Origin: Novosphingobium arvoryzae
Lineage (GTDB): Bacteria; Pseudomonadota; Alphaproteobacteria; Sphingomonadales; Sphingomonadaceae
Assembly (NCBI RefSeq): GCF_014652615.1
Contig: NZ_BMZD01000007.1
Span: 61,477-125,476, forward strand
Direction: 5' to 3'
DNA length: 64,000 nucleotides
The first letter of the stretch is position 1. Every line of letters starts with the position of its first letter. Positions 63,733-64,000 of the stretch are shown here, one piece after another. The notes beneath the pieces are model-generated. The model was not told where the DNA came from, did no database searches, and saw nothing but the letters and a program-made list of their open reading frames with translations. The position numbers and the translations under genes were made by a program.

Positions 63733-64000
63733 TTAGCGCAGCAGCGACAGGACGTTCTGCTGGCTCTGGTTGGCCTGGCTGAGCATCGCGGTCGAGGCCT
63801 GGCTAAGGATCTGGGCCTTGGCCATCGCGGTGGTTTCAGCCGAATAGTCCGCGTCCTCGATCCGCGAACGGGCGTCGGACAGGTTGGTGACATTGCCGGT
63901 CAAGTTGTTGATCGCCGATTCGAGGCGGTTCTGCCCGGCACCCAGCCCGGCGCGGGCGGCGTTCACATCCGCCAGGGCAAGGTCGACGTTGTCCATCGTC
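63733..64000 (-). CDS. Flagellin, C-terminal part
   Basis: The last 89 codons of a gene whose 5' end is outside the window. The sequence is the conserved flagellin D0/D1 C-terminus: [47 protein letters not shown] and [25 protein letters not shown]. It polymerises into the flagellar filament after export by the flagellar type III system. Frame is intact to the window edge. Confidence 0.93.
   Translation of the reverse strand, partial: TMDNVDLALADVNAARAGLGAGQNRLESAINNLTGNVTNLSDARSRIEDADYSAETTAMAKAQILSQASTAMLSQANQSQQNVLSLLR

Overview
The window is a high-GC alphaproteobacterial chromosome segment, most likely from Sphingomonadales (Novosphingobium, Sphingomonas or Erythrobacter-like). This is inferred from gene content: a CpdR-type response regulator, class I LysRS, homodimer-type NADP isocitrate dehydrogenase, SapC, an aroQ-accB-accC run, RcnB-like protein, a Coq4/AtuA pair and alphaproteobacterial LexA boxes. 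No genome comparison could be run.

Core region 1 (1-37350) is mostly housekeeping. It holds folC (partial), an AmpG-like permease, a Rieske oxygenase, rluB-rsmD, an MHS transporter, uvrD, rhlE, an FAD-linked oxidase, sapC, an N-formylglutamate amidohydrolase, cpdR, tRNA-Val, two enoyl-CoA hydratases, icd, a CPA2 antiporter, alaS, a yqiJ-flotillin pair, an arginase-family/GST pair, recA, an acyltransferase, a 3TM holin, aroQ-accB-accC, an Lrp regulator, an unusual histidine kinase, a polysaccharide deacetylase and tRNA-CAT. Perfect LexA boxes sit in front of recA and at the start of uvrD. The uvrD box argues for a GTG start downstream of the apparent ATG.

Accessory region A (37360-45135) is an intact integrated element in the 3' end of tRNA-Pro(TGG), bounded by 49-bp perfect direct repeats. 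All its genes are on the minus strand. They encode a tyrosine integrase, an AlpA-like regulator, a Toprim plus RecA-like ATPase replication protein split by an in-frame amber codon, a P27-type small terminase, an HK97-fold major capsid protein and several small unknowns. It has no large terminase, portal, protease, tail or lysis gene. This is the layout of a capsid-encoding phage satellite (PICI-like).

Accessory region B (45136-about 51150) is visibly lower in GC. It carries a translationally coupled operon of a serine recombinase and two ParB/RepB-like proteins without ParA. Divergent from it is a DNA-binding protein whose gene contains 12-bp iterons ending in a 30-bp perfect palindrome. A RelE/HigA-type toxin-antitoxin pair and an orphan paralogous antitoxin sharing an operator motif complete the region. 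The recombinase-ParB-ParB-iteron cassette is the best candidate for a poorly described system.

Core region 2 (51156-64000) resumes with an M28 peptidase, ettA, a PNPOx-like protein, an RcnB-like protein, cytochrome b561, a 2OG-Fe(II) oxygenase, a DUF885 peptidase, coq4-like and atuA-like genes, class I lysS and the 3' end of a flagellin gene. Start codons were chosen from ribosome-binding sites, family N-termini and overlaps, and several remain uncertain by a few codons.
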